Positions 34,779 to 42,483 of a stretch of DNA of 64,000 bases are shown here, piece after piece. Position 1 is the first letter of the stretch. Every line of letters starts with the position of its first letter. This DNA is from Clostridia bacterium. GTDB lineage: Bacteria; Bacillota; Clostridia; Oscillospirales; CAG-272. The notes beneath the pieces were generated by a model. That model searched no databases. It was not told the origin of the DNA and saw only the letters and a list, made by a program, of their open reading frames with translations. The position numbers were made by a program, and so were the translations under genes. The stretch lies in the NCBI GenBank assembly GCA_017466445.1, contig JAFTUC010000033.1, positions 1-64,000 on the forward strand, written 5' to 3'.

Positions 34779-35330
34779 ATGCAGAAAAAATCGTCAAATC
34801 TTTCAAAGGCAAAAATGATAACCACTATGGCACTGCTCGTTGCAATGAGTGTTGCTATCGGCTGGGTATGTAAGACTTACCTCACCTTCGGTCCTATACG
34901 TCTTACCTTTGAAAACATTCCCGTGATTCTTTCGGGTATCCTATACGGTCCGATAGTCGGTGCGGTCGTTGCTCTGATTTCCGATACCATAAGCTGTCTT
35001 ATATCACCAAATCCCGCGCTTAATCCTATAATAATGCTCGGCGCGGCGTCTATCGGTATCATACCGGGAATTATATCGAGGTATCTTTTCAACGGCTCCA
35101 AAACGCTTAAGGTGATCTTTTCCGTGTTCCTTTCACATATCGTGGGAAGCATGATAATAAAAAGCATCGGGCTTCACGTTGTGTGGAAGTATCCGTTTTC
35201 TGTGCTCGTTTTCAGAATCCCGATCTATATCGCCATTGCGGCAATTGAAAGCATCGTGATCCTTGCCATACTTCATAACAGCCGACTATCGGTAATGCTG
35301 GAAAAACAGATAAAAAAGCACGAGGAATAA
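34779..35330 (+). CDS. folT: Folate ECF transporter, S component
   Basis: 183 residues with about six membrane helices. The family pattern is seen in ITTMALLVAMSVAIGWVCKTYLTFGPIRLTFENIPVILSGILYGPIVGAVVALISDTISCLI, including the PIRLTF substrate region. It is the folate-specific subunit of an energy-coupling-factor transporter, and works with shared EcfA/EcfT subunits encoded elsewhere. It is controlled by the THF riboswitch in its leader and is followed one base later by folC, so import and polyglutamylation of folate are co-expressed. Confidence 0.92.
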   Translation: MQKKSSNLSKAKMITTMALLVAMSVAIGWVCKTYLTFGPIRLTFENIPVILSGILYGPIVGAVVALISDTISCLISPNPALNPIIMLGAASIGIIPGIISRYLFNGSKTLKVIFSVFLSHIVGSMIIKSIGLHVVWKYPFSVLVFRIPIYIAIAAIESIVILAILHNSRLSVMLEKQIKKHEE

Positions 35331-35331
35331 A

Positions 35332-36630
35332 ATGACGTACGAAGAAACTCTCAGTTATATACATTCAATAGATTGGCGCGGAAGCCGTCCGGGTCTTTCG
35401 AGAGTTACCGAGCTCTTGAAAAAGCTCGGAGATCCGCAGGATGATCTTAAATTCATTCATGTGGGCGGGACTAACGGTAAAGGCTCGTTTTGTGCTATGA
35501 TATCGTCAGTTTTATCGTGTTCGGGACTTAAGACAGGACTTTTTACCTCGCCGTACATCGAGAATTTTAACGAGCGTATGTCGATAAACGGCGATCCTAT
35601 ATCGAATACCGAGCTTGCGGATCTTACGTCCGAGGTAAGGATATACGCTGACGCTATGGAGGATCCTCCGACCGAATTTGAGCTTATAACCGCTATAGCG
35701 ATGCTATATTTCAGAAAAAACGGTTGCGATATAGTTGTCCTTGAGGTCGGACTCGGCGGGCGTCTCGATGCCACAAACATAATAAAAGATCCTGTACTTT
35801 CGGTAATAAGCGGAATCTCTCTCGATCATACCGCCATACTTGGAGAAACTGTAAGAGAGATCGCTGCCGAAAAAGCGGGCATCATAAAAAGCGGACGTCC
35901 CGTACTTCTCGGATGCGCTACCGCCAAGGAGCATTATTTTGACGTTTTTGACGTTGTATCCGATTTCGCGCGCCGCTACTCGTCTGATCTGTATACGGCA
36001 GATATGTCGCGGATTAAAAACGTAAGATATTGCGAAGGCGTGACTGTATTTGATTTTGAAGATATGAGTGATCTTAAGATATCTATGCTCGGAATATACC
36101 AGCCTGCCAACGCGCTGAACGTTCTGTGCGCACTTGAGATACTTAAAAATATCGGGTACCGTATATCAGAAAACGATATAAGAAGCGGTCTTGCGCTTGC
36201 ACACTGGAAGGCAAGATTTGAAAAAATATCTGACGATCCGTATTTTATTTTTGATGGCGCACACAATCCTCAGGGCGTAAGTGCGGCAATATCGGGTGTT
36301 AAAACATACTTTAAAAACGAAAAGTTGATCGTTATAACCGGAGTTATGGCGGACAAGGATTACTTCGATATGGCATCGCAAATTTCCTCGGTAGCTGCCG
36401 AGATATTTACTCTTAAGCCCGATAATCCGAGAGCCCTCGATCAGTACCGTCTTTCACAGCTCTACAGCTCATTCGGTATCAAATCCACCGCATGCGAGGA
36501 TATTTATGAGGCGGTAAAAAAAGCCTGCCTGAGCGCTAAAAAAAGTTCTCTCAGGATACTCGCGCTCGGATCGCTTTATATGTATTCGGACGTAAAAAAA
36601 GCACTTTACAATGCCAAAAAGGAAATTTAA
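35332..36630 (+). CDS. folC: Folylpolyglutamate synthase / dihydrofolate synthase
   Basis: 432 residues. Mur-ligase-type fold: the ATP loop HVGGTNGKGSFCAMISSVL (about 41-60), the folate loop TSPYIENFNERMSING (about 74-90), VLEVGLGGRLDATN (about 137-150), SLDHTAILGETVREIAAEKAGIIK (about 160-185) and, in the C-terminal domain, DGAHNPQG (about 307). It adds Glu to folates, which keeps them in the cell, and in many bacteria also makes dihydrofolate from dihydropteroate. It starts two bases after the folT stop. Confidence 0.96.
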   Translation: MTYEETLSYIHSIDWRGSRPGLSRVTELLKKLGDPQDDLKFIHVGGTNGKGSFCAMISSVLSCSGLKTGLFTSPYIENFNERMSINGDPISNTELADLTSEVRIYADAMEDPPTEFELITAIAMLYFRKNGCDIVVLEVGLGGRLDATNIIKDPVLSVISGISLDHTAILGETVREIAAEKAGIIKSGRPVLLGCATAKEHYFDVFDVVSDFARRYSSDLYTADMSRIKNVRYCEGVTVFDFEDMSDLKISMLGIYQPANALNVLCALEILKNIGYRISENDIRSGLALAHWKARFEKISDDPYFIFDGAHNPQGVSAAISGVKTYFKNEKLIVITGVMADKDYFDMASQISSVAAEIFTLKPDNPRALDQYRLSQLYSSFGIKSTACEDIYEAVKKACLSAKKSSLRILALGSLYMYSDVKKALYNAKKEI

Positions 36631-36636
36631 TCTACT

Positions 36637-36993
36637 ATGTTGTACACGCCTTATGAGTTCGGGGAGGATCTGAGACCGCTCGGAGAAATCGAATACGAAT
36701 ATCTGATTATGCAGCTTGGCAAGATAGGGAAGAGCCTATTCGTTGAGCATTTTTATTCCTTCAAGCGCAGAAACCGAGATCTGTTGGATCACTGCCCTCC
36801 GAATAATAAATATCAGATATACAGAGAGAGGATCTTCGTCGGCTACGCTATATGTGAGCTCGGTCTCGATATGCACGCACTGTACACTATCATGAATTCT
36901 CCACGCGCAAGAAAAGAGATCCGCGTGACCGCAAAGCAAATTTACGATTATGAGCTTCTTATGGCTAAGATCATAGCCGAAAATACCAGATAA
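36637..36993 (+). CDS. Hypothetical protein downstream of folC
   Basis: 118 residues, mostly helical and charged, with no signal or membrane segment. Recognisable only as a compact cytosolic protein (LGEIEYEYLIMQLGKIGKSLFVEHFYSFK; a Cys-Pro-Pro near 53). It lies 6 bases after folC and so is the third gene of the riboswitch-controlled transcript. I do not recognise a family. The tight spacing supports that it is real. Confidence 0.65.
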   Translation: MLYTPYEFGEDLRPLGEIEYEYLIMQLGKIGKSLFVEHFYSFKRRNRDLLDHCPPNNKYQIYRERIFVGYAICELGLDMHALYTIMNSPRARKEIRVTAKQIYDYELLMAKIIAENTR

Positions 36994-37057
36994 CTACTCT
37001 TTTTTAATATATTAAAAAGAATATTAAATATTGACAACATAAAAGTAAAAAAACAAA

Positions 37058-37086
37058 TTGACATAACACCGTTTCTATGGTAAAAT
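37058..37086 (+). promoter_or_regulatory. Promoter of the sugar isomerase gene
   Basis: TTGACA (37058-37063), 17-base spacer, TAAAAT (37081-37086), 30 bases before the ATG. Confidence 0.72.
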
Positions 37087-37115
37087 GAGTAAAAAATGAT
37101 AGGAAGGTCAGAAAT

Positions 37116-37979
37116 ATGTATAATTTTCCGATAGGAATAATCACCGATTCATTCAGAACAAACGTCGCTGATGCTATAAAAAAGGCGGCAAAATGCGGCG
37201 CAAACGGCGTTCAGATGTACGCCACCAAAGGTGAACTTGCACCTGCAAATATGACTCCCGAAAAGATCGCGCAGGTAAAAACGTTGCTTTCGGATAACGG
37301 TCTTAAGGTATCCGCTATATGCGGAGATCTCGGACACGGATTCGGAAACGCCGATCTAAATCCCGAGCTTATAGAATCCTCCAAAAGAATTCTGATGCTC
37401 GCCAAGGAGCTTGGTACCAACATCGTAACGACTCACATAGGCGTCGTTCCGACAAGCAAGGATCACGAACGCTATAAGATCATGCAGGCCGCATGCTTCG
37501 AGCTTGCCGAGTTTGCCGATTCGATGGACGCACATTTCGCTGTTGAGACCGGTCCGGAAACACCTGAGGTTCTCAAGGGATTTCTTGATGCGCTAGGTTC
37601 AAAAGGTGTTGCCGTAAACTACGATCCGGCAAATCTTGTAATGGTAACAAACTCAGATCCCGTAAAAGGTGTTTATACGCTTAAAGACTATATCGTTCAC
37701 ACACACGCAAAGGACGGCGTACATAATTTCTACGTCGATCCCGAGATCATATATAAGGTCGTTCCGCACATTATCGACGATCCGAATGCACCTGTCGGAA
37801 ATTCCTACGAGGAGCTTCCGCTTGGCGAAGGAAGCGTAGATTTTGTAAAGCTTCTGAAGGCTTACGAGGATATCGGATACACCGGTTATCTTACGATCGA
37901 GCGTGAAGCAGGTCCCGATCCCGAAAAGGATATCATGACCGCAGAAAGATATCTTCGCAGCGTGATCGCAGGAAACTGA
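37116..37979 (+). CDS. Sugar phosphate isomerase/epimerase-like TIM-barrel protein
   Basis: 287 residues of the AP-endonuclease-2/xylose-isomerase-like family. Visible are GANGVQMYATKGE (about 29-41), LGTNIVTTHIG (about 105), FAVETGPETPEVL with the metal Glu (about 145), VNYDPANLVM (about 170), HTHAKDGV (about 195) and YLTIEREAG near the end (about 260), the usual metal-binding His/Glu/Asp set. It should isomerise or epimerise a free or phosphorylated sugar, or a sugar-acid keto intermediate. It is a single-gene unit with its own promoter and terminator. Substrate unknown. Confidence 0.85.
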   Translation: MYNFPIGIITDSFRTNVADAIKKAAKCGANGVQMYATKGELAPANMTPEKIAQVKTLLSDNGLKVSAICGDLGHGFGNADLNPELIESSKRILMLAKELGTNIVTTHIGVVPTSKDHERYKIMQAACFELAEFADSMDAHFAVETGPETPEVLKGFLDALGSKGVAVNYDPANLVMVTNSDPVKGVYTLKDYIVHTHAKDGVHNFYVDPEIIYKVVPHIIDDPNAPVGNSYEELPLGEGSVDFVKLLKAYEDIGYTGYLTIEREAGPDPEKDIMTAERYLRSVIAGN

Positions 37980-38000
37980 AATAAAATTAAATAAAAATCA

Positions 38001-38036
38001 TATACCGTGCGTAATTTAACGCACGGTATATTTATT
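38001..38036 (+). terminator. Terminator after the sugar isomerase
   Basis: Perfect 12-bp stem TATACCGTGCGT (38001-38012) and ACGCACGGTATA (38019-38030), then TTTATTT. Confidence 0.85.
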
Positions 38037-38040
38037 TGTA

Positions 38041-38368
38041 ACAAAAGGGGTAATCGGGGGACTTTGGATGATCGGGGGACTTTGGGCACTCCCAAACCCC
38101 TTTCGTCGGCTGTTTTCGCTTCCCTTAATTATACTAAATAATCATTTAGTATAATTCCACATAAATCCACAGGTACTCGCCGTACCTCTTCTGCCCTGTG
38201 GATTTCTTTTGTGGAAAACTCTTTCGGGGTCAAGTTTTCCACAAAAGTTTTCCACAACACATATTACGGATTTGTTGGCGATTTGATTTCACACAGACAC
38301 AATATGTTGGGTGTGATTTTTTTGGTGAGATTTTATAAAATAAAAATAATCCACTTTTGCACAAAAAA
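38041..38368. other. Gene-free block of repeats, hairpins and DnaA-box-like motifs
   Basis: No believable gene lies between the isomerase and ribokinase genes. In order it holds: an 18-base tandem repeat whose core ATCGGGGGACTTTGG occurs at 38053 and 38071, set inside a large stem AAAGGGG/CCCCTTT; a perfect palindrome ATACTAAAT-AATC-ATTTAGTAT (about 38130-38151); a stem ATCCACAG/CTGTGGAT; a perfect 14-bp stem TTTTGTGGAAAACT (38207-38220) with its complement at 38233-38246; and three exact matches to the DnaA-box pattern TTWTNCACA at 38210-38218 (minus), 38235-38243 and 38248-38256. An A/T-rich stretch (38330-38368) follows. The parts are seen; the function is unknown. Confidence 0.5.
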
Positions 38369-38407
38369 TATCACGAACCGCGTTTCGGTTCGTGATAAGC
38401 TTTTTTA
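38369..38407 (-). terminator. Bidirectional terminator beside ribokinase
   Basis: Stem ATCACGAACCG with CGGTTCGTGAT around CGTTT, with T runs on both strands. It ends the rbsK transcript on the minus strand. Confidence 0.85.
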
Positions 38408-39343
38408 ATCAATATCTATTTTATAAAATTCCTTCATCATGTCACAGATCTCTTTACGGCTTGCACCCGCGGTAGCCGCACCGTAACGAGTGACCGATAT
38501 CGATCCCGCGCAGTTCGCAAATTTCAGAGCTGTCTCTATATCCATATTTTCGGCAAGAGCTACGGCAAGACCGCCGTTGAACGCATCGCCCGCTCCCGTA
38601 GTATCTACCGCGTGAAGCTTTTTCGTCGGGATATGATAGCTATTATTTCCGTTTGAATAGAACACTCCCCTTTTACCGAGCGTTATTATAACGTTCTTAA
38701 CACCGAGCTTCAATATCTCCTTTGCGGCAAGCTCCGCATCATTATCGTTTTCAATTTTTATTCCCGAATAAAATTCAGCCTCGGTTTCATTGGGAGTGAA
38801 ATAATCGACCTCTCTTAAAATATCCTCGGGTATTGCCTGAAGCGGAGCGGGATTTACCACAACCGTCTTTGAATATTTTTTTGCAAGCCTGACGCCCTCT
38901 CTGATAGGCTCAAATCCCGTTTCAAGCTGTGTAAGGAAAAGATCGGTGCTTTCAAATTCAATTTCCGCATTTCTGACGTCGTCAGCGGAAAGCTCTCCGT
39001 TGGAACCTGCTATTACGACTATCTTGTTTTGTCCGTTTTCGGCACTTACCTCGATAAGTGCGCTTCCGGTAGGACGCGCGTCGCTTACGCTGATATACTT
39101 ATCACTCATTTTCTCATTTTCAAAATGATCTGTAATCACCTTACCGAGAGCATCAGTGCCTCTTCTTGCGATCATAACGACATCTCCGCCCGCCCTTCTT
39201 GCGGCGGTTGCCTGATTATTTCCCTTTCCGCCCGGGCCTAATTTCAGATCGGTGCCCATTATGGTTTCTCCGTCACGCGCAAAACGCTCGGAATATGCGG
39301 TTATATCTACGTTCAGACTTCCAACAACTATAATTTTTGACAT
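38405..39343 (-). CDS. rbsK: Ribokinase (PfkB family)
   Basis: 312 residues. PfkB signature one reads GPGGKGNNQATAARRAGGDVVMIA (about 38-61) and signature two reads DTTGAGDAFNGGLAVAL (about 248-264), with the anion hole GAGD and catalytic Asp. The early GSLNVDITAYSERFARDGETI fits ribokinase more than fructokinase. It makes ribose-5-phosphate from ribose and ATP. No ribose transporter is beside it. The start ATG has AGAGGT 7 bases upstream. Confidence 0.92.
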   Translation of the reverse strand: MSKIIVVGSLNVDITAYSERFARDGETIMGTDLKLGPGGKGNNQATAARRAGGDVVMIARRGTDALGKVITDHFENEKMSDKYISVSDARPTGSALIEVSAENGQNKIVVIAGSNGELSADDVRNAEIEFESTDLFLTQLETGFEPIREGVRLAKKYSKTVVVNPAPLQAIPEDILREVDYFTPNETEAEFYSGIKIENDNDAELAAKEILKLGVKNVIITLGKRGVFYSNGNNSYHIPTKKLHAVDTTGAGDAFNGGLAVALAENMDIETALKFANCAGSISVTRYGAATAGASRKEICDMMKEFYKIDID

Positions 39344-39373
39344 ATGTGTACCTCTACAGATTGATTTTATTTA

Positions 39374-39402
39374 ATTATATCAAAACTTCCCTATTTTAAC
39401 AA
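39374..39402 (-). promoter_or_regulatory. Promoter of rbsK
   Basis: On the minus strand TTGTTA (39397-39402), 17-base spacer, TATAAT (39374-39379). The octamer ATGTGTAC is present on the plus strand at 39344-39351 and again at 39402-39409, a possible operator pair. Confidence 0.6.
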
Positions 39403-39454
39403 TGTGTACTTTTACTAAAAATGACTTCCCTTTTATATGCATATTAACTATTTT

Positions 39455-39500
39455 AAAGCACAAAAGCGCGCCATGGCTTTCGGCGCGTTTTTGTGCTTTT
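39455..39500 (-). terminator. Terminator of the feo operon
   Basis: Long stem: AAAGCACAAAA plus CGCGCC pair with GGCGCG plus TTTTGTGCTTT with a one-base bulge. It ends feoA-feoB-FeoB-associated on the minus strand. Confidence 0.82.
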
Positions 39501-39537
39501 AAAAAAGGTGTTTGTATGTGGTATGTTTATAAGTGAA

Positions 39538-39738
39538 TTATTTTTTTGTATCGCATCCGCCGCAGCAGCTGCAGTTACCTTGACACGACGGACTCTCCGT
39601 ACCGTCTTTTTTAGTACCGCAGGAGCAGCTATCGGGACATCCGATACATTTCTTGCCGCTTTTTTTAGCTTTAATGATGTACGCTATAGCGGCTCCGAGT
39701 ATAAGCGCAAGTATAACGACAATGATTACATTTTCCAT
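39538..39738 (-). CDS. FeoB-associated Cys-rich membrane protein
   Basis: 66 residues. One N-terminal membrane helix (VIIVVILALILGAAIAYII) is followed by KAKKSGKKCIGCPDSCSCG and a C-terminal cluster CQGNCSCCGGC, nine Cys in all. This is the small FeoB-associated family found after feoB in anaerobes. It may hand over or bind ferrous iron at the FeoB pore, but its role is not proven. It begins five bases after feoB. Confidence 0.9.
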   Translation of the reverse strand: MENVIIVVILALILGAAIAYIIKAKKSGKKCIGCPDSCSCGTKKDGTESPSCQGNCSCCGGCDTKK

Positions 39739-39743
39739 AATTT

Positions 39744-41798
39744 TTAAGCCTTTGCTGTTTGTTTATTAACAGATTTGAGAGCATATTCAGCTTTAAGCTG
39801 CTTATTTTTTCTTATGATGAGCACCGTAATAACCGTAATGATGATCGCCATCATCGCCCATCCGACGATAGGCATCCAGATAGCACCGAAATTACGGGTG
39901 GTAAAGAGCGTTCCGAAGAAGAAGGTAAGGAAGCCTACGGAATATCCGACAGCAAACTGAAGTCCTATTCCCGCCCAAAGCCATTTTCTGCTCTTTATCT
40001 CGGAATTCATAGCTCCGATAGCGGCAAAGCAAGGAGGCGTGAAGAGATTGAACATAAGGTACGCAAGAGCCGCTACCTTGGTGATAGCCATAATTCCTGC
40101 GACCTCTGCCCCTGCTCCTTCCATAAGAGCAAGCTCTTCAGTGTCTATGAGATTCTCAAGACCGACAAAGCATACGGCAAGAGTTCCAACGACGTTTTCC
40201 TTTGCAATAAATCCGGTGATAGCCGCTGCTGCAAGCTGCCATGCAACAACTCCAACGATAGGCGCAAATATGTATGCAAAGGGAGTGGAAACGGTAGCGA
40301 GGATAGAATCACTCGCACTATCAACAGGAGTAAAGCTCCATGAGAAGGACTGCATCAGCTGAACCGCGAAGTTACAAACGAGTATAATAGTACCCGCCTT
40401 AACTATGTACGCCCATCCGCGTTGACACATAGAAACAAACGCTCTCCAGAACGAAGGTACTTTGTATTCCGGAAGCTCAATAATAAAGAAGGATTTTCTG
40501 TTTTTGTGACCCGTAAGCTTATTAACGAGAAGTGCACAAATAAATATAAGAATTATACCTACGAAGTACATAAGCGTACCAACCCAAGCGGCATCTGCAA
40601 AGAATGCACCTGCAAAAAGTGCGATAACGGGAAGCTTTGCTCCGCACGGCATAAAGGGCGCAAGCATTGCGGTAGCTCTTCTTTCACGCTCGTTGCGGAT
40701 AGTGCGGCATGCCATAACACCGGGGATCGCGCATCCGGTTCCGATAACGAACGGAATGACCGATTTGCCCGAAAGTCCGACCTTTTTGAATATAGGATCA
40801 AGAACTACGGTAGCACGTGCCATATATCCGCAATCCTCGAGAAGTGCTATAAGGAAATACATGATCATTACCAGAGGAAGGAATCCGACAACCGCTCCAA
40901 CACCGCCGATAATACCGTCTACCAAAATAGAGGTAAGCAGAGGGTTTGCATTTTCCATAAGTCCACCGACCCACGATCCGAACATATCGATCAGAGTAAC
41001 GAGACCGGGTATGTTTACCTTACCTACGGTGAGACCCTCCGCGATCCAAGGACCGACCCATGCCTGAGAGATCTGAAACACAAGAAACATTACAACCGCA
41101 AATATCGGAATACCGAGCCACTTATTTGTAAGGACAGCATCGATCTTATCCTGATAATTTTTGTCTTTAGTAAGGATCTTTCTATCTTCAACGCTCTTTA
41201 CGATACTGTTTACAAACTCAAACCTCTTCTTGTCTGCCTCGACAACCGTCTTTTTATCGGTAAGATCGATATCTCCCTGAACATAAGGAGCCTTCTGCGC
41301 CTTTCCTATAACCGAAAGCGCGGCTGAAACGACTTCCTTAAGCCCGTTTGCCGACGTGGAAACAGTCTCTATAACAGGACACCCGAGCTTTTCGGAAAGT
41401 GAGGAAATATTTATTTTAGTTTCTTTTTTCTTATTGACGTCGGTCTTATTGAGTGCTACTACGACGGGGATCCCAAGCTCAAGAAGCTGCGTTGTAAAGA
41501 AGAGACTACGGCTAAGATTTGTCGCATCGACAATATTTATGATCGCATCCGGATTTTCGTTTTTTACGTAAGAGCTTGTAATGCTTTCCTCTGACGTAAA
41601 CGGTGACATCGAGTAAGCACCCGGAAGGTCTACCGCGACGAGTACCTCTTCCCCGCTGTAAAAGCTTTTTTTGATCGAATGTTCCTTTTTCTCAACGGTA
41701 ACTCCTGCCCAGTTTCCGACCTTCTCGCTTCGTCCGGTCAGAGCGTTGTACATAGTGGTCTTACCGCTGTTCGGATTGCCCGTAAGTGCAATTCTCAT
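39744..41798 (-). CDS. feoB: Ferrous iron transport protein B
   Basis: 684 residues. The N-terminal G domain has G1 GNPNSGKTTMYN (residues 7-18), G3 DLPGAYSM (about 58) and G4 NKTD (about 117), followed by the GDI helical region. The membrane part holds the two Gate regions, including VIPFVIGTGCAIPGVMACRTI (about 345-365). It imports Fe(II) in a GTP-dependent way and is common in anaerobes. It is the second gene of feoA-feoB-FeoB-associated. A palindrome AGTTAGCA-GT-TGCTAACT lies 35 bases before its start. Confidence 0.97.
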   Translation of the reverse strand: MRIALTGNPNSGKTTMYNALTGRSEKVGNWAGVTVEKKEHSIKKSFYSGEEVLVAVDLPGAYSMSPFTSEESITSSYVKNENPDAIINIVDATNLSRSLFFTTQLLELGIPVVVALNKTDVNKKKETKINISSLSEKLGCPVIETVSTSANGLKEVVSAALSVIGKAQKAPYVQGDIDLTDKKTVVEADKKRFEFVNSIVKSVEDRKILTKDKNYQDKIDAVLTNKWLGIPIFAVVMFLVFQISQAWVGPWIAEGLTVGKVNIPGLVTLIDMFGSWVGGLMENANPLLTSILVDGIIGGVGAVVGFLPLVMIMYFLIALLEDCGYMARATVVLDPIFKKVGLSGKSVIPFVIGTGCAIPGVMACRTIRNERERRATAMLAPFMPCGAKLPVIALFAGAFFADAAWVGTLMYFVGIILIFICALLVNKLTGHKNRKSFFIIELPEYKVPSFWRAFVSMCQRGWAYIVKAGTIILVCNFAVQLMQSFSWSFTPVDSASDSILATVSTPFAYIFAPIVGVVAWQLAAAAITGFIAKENVVGTLAVCFVGLENLIDTEELALMEGAGAEVAGIMAITKVAALAYLMFNLFTPPCFAAIGAMNSEIKSRKWLWAGIGLQFAVGYSVGFLTFFFGTLFTTRNFGAIWMPIVGWAMMAIIITVITVLIIRKNKQLKAEYALKSVNKQTAKA

Positions 41799-41832
41799 TT
41801 TTTCCTCCTGATTTTAAGAACCGATTTATACC

Positions 41833-41850
41833 AGTTAGCAGTTGCTAACT
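41833..41850 (-). promoter_or_regulatory. Palindromic site upstream of feoB
   Basis: AGTTAGCA-GT-TGCTAACT, two perfect 8-base arms. The arm AGTTAGC recurs upstream of feoA with identical spacing, as expected for a metal-dependent repressor of the DtxR/IdeR type. Confidence 0.6.
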
Positions 41851-41888
41851 GATTTTAAAAAAAATAATCGAATCGATTATTTTTTATT

Positions 41889-42101
41889 TCAAATAAATAT
41901 AGCCTCCGCAAGCTCTTTATCGATATTGTAGCGTCCGTCCTTTATGGAGACGACACATCCACCCTTCAAGTGAGAGATGACCGTTATCGGTTCCCCACTA
42001 TAGCATCCGAGCGAGAAAAGAAACGCATCAAGCTCCTCGTCATCTGTCTCTATACTCTTAATGATATATTCTTTTCCTTCCTCTGCCATGCGCAGATTCA
42101 T
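41889..42101 (-). CDS. feoA: Ferrous iron transport protein A
   Basis: 70 residues, an SH3-like FeoA protein (EYIIKSIETDDEELDAFLFSLGCYSGEPITVISHLKGGCVVSIKDGRYNIDKELAEAIFI). It binds FeoB on the cytosolic side and is needed for iron uptake. It is the first gene of the operon, 90 bases before feoB, under an iron-type operator. A second methionine (residue 5) is possible as the start. Confidence 0.92.
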   Translation of the reverse strand: MNLRMAEEGKEYIIKSIETDDEELDAFLFSLGCYSGEPITVISHLKGGCVVSIKDGRYNIDKELAEAIFI

Positions 42102-42129
42102 AAGATCACCTTCAATAACGCCGCTTTTT

Positions 42130-42182
42130 AGTTAGCCCTTGCTAACCGAAGACATTCTACAACAAAAAAATCCATTTGTCAA
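42130..42182 (-). promoter_or_regulatory. feo operon promoter and operator
   Basis: On the minus strand TTGACA (42177-42182), 17-base spacer, TAGAAT (42154-42159), then the palindrome GTTAGC-AAGG-GCTAAC (42131-42147) right at the probable start point. This position would give repression when a metal-loaded regulator binds. Confidence 0.72.
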
Positions 42183-42223
42183 TAGTTTTTTGAAATTTTT
42201 TTAGATTTTTTTCAAAAACTGCA

Positions 42224-42264
42224 ACAGATCCGTTCCAACCGATCAAACGGTCAAAACGGATCTG
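42224..42264 (-). terminator. Hairpin after the Cys-rich protein gene
   Basis: Perfect 11-bp stem ACAGATCCGTT (42224-42234) and AACGGATCTGT (42254-42264) with a smaller inner pairing ACCG/CGGT. A T tract comes only several bases later on the minus strand, so termination is likely but not ideal. Confidence 0.6.
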
Positions 42265-42284
42265 TAAAAGATTCCCAAAGCCTC

Positions 42285-42482
42285 TCAGATAAAGAGCGGA
42301 CATTCGGTTGATTTAAAATACTCGATTATCTCATCAAGCTGTTTTACTGTGCATTGAAGCTTTTCGGAAAGGCAGTCCTTGCAGTATCTCTCACTGCAGG
42401 TGGTTCCGAAATATTTAAGCGTAAGCCCCACCTCTTCGCGACAAAGTCGGCAGGAGCAGACAGAGCAGATCTCATCGTACAT
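42285..42482 (-). CDS. Small Cys-rich (zinc-ribbon-like) protein
   Basis: 65 residues from the ATG at 42482. Seven Cys plus one near the C-terminus: CSVCSCRLC, then TTCSERYCKDC, LQC and ECP. The CxxCxCxxC and CxxxxCxxC pattern suggests a treble-clef or zinc-ribbon fold. It starts one base after the stop of the GH27 galactosidase, a spacing that points to translational coupling. I do not recognise a named family. It may bind zinc or an iron-sulfur cluster (inference). Confidence 0.65.
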   Translation of the reverse strand: MYDEICSVCSCRLCREEVGLTLKYFGTTCSERYCKDCLSEKLQCTVKQLDEIIEYFKSTECPLFI

Positions 42483-42483
42483 A

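Noticed and set aside
36996..37025. A/T-only palindrome around TTTAATATATTAAA after the folC operon
   Set aside because: Could be a weak terminator, but it has no G/C pairs in the stem and is expected by chance in A/T-rich intergenic DNA.
38041..38400. Chromosomal replication origin
   Set aside because: DnaA-box-like motifs are present, but no dnaA, dnaN, rpmH or gyr genes are near; at most an origin-like relic or titration site.
40422..41327. 301-codon plus-strand frame opposite feoB
   Set aside because: Antisense to the conserved FeoB membrane part, no ribosome site and no family features.
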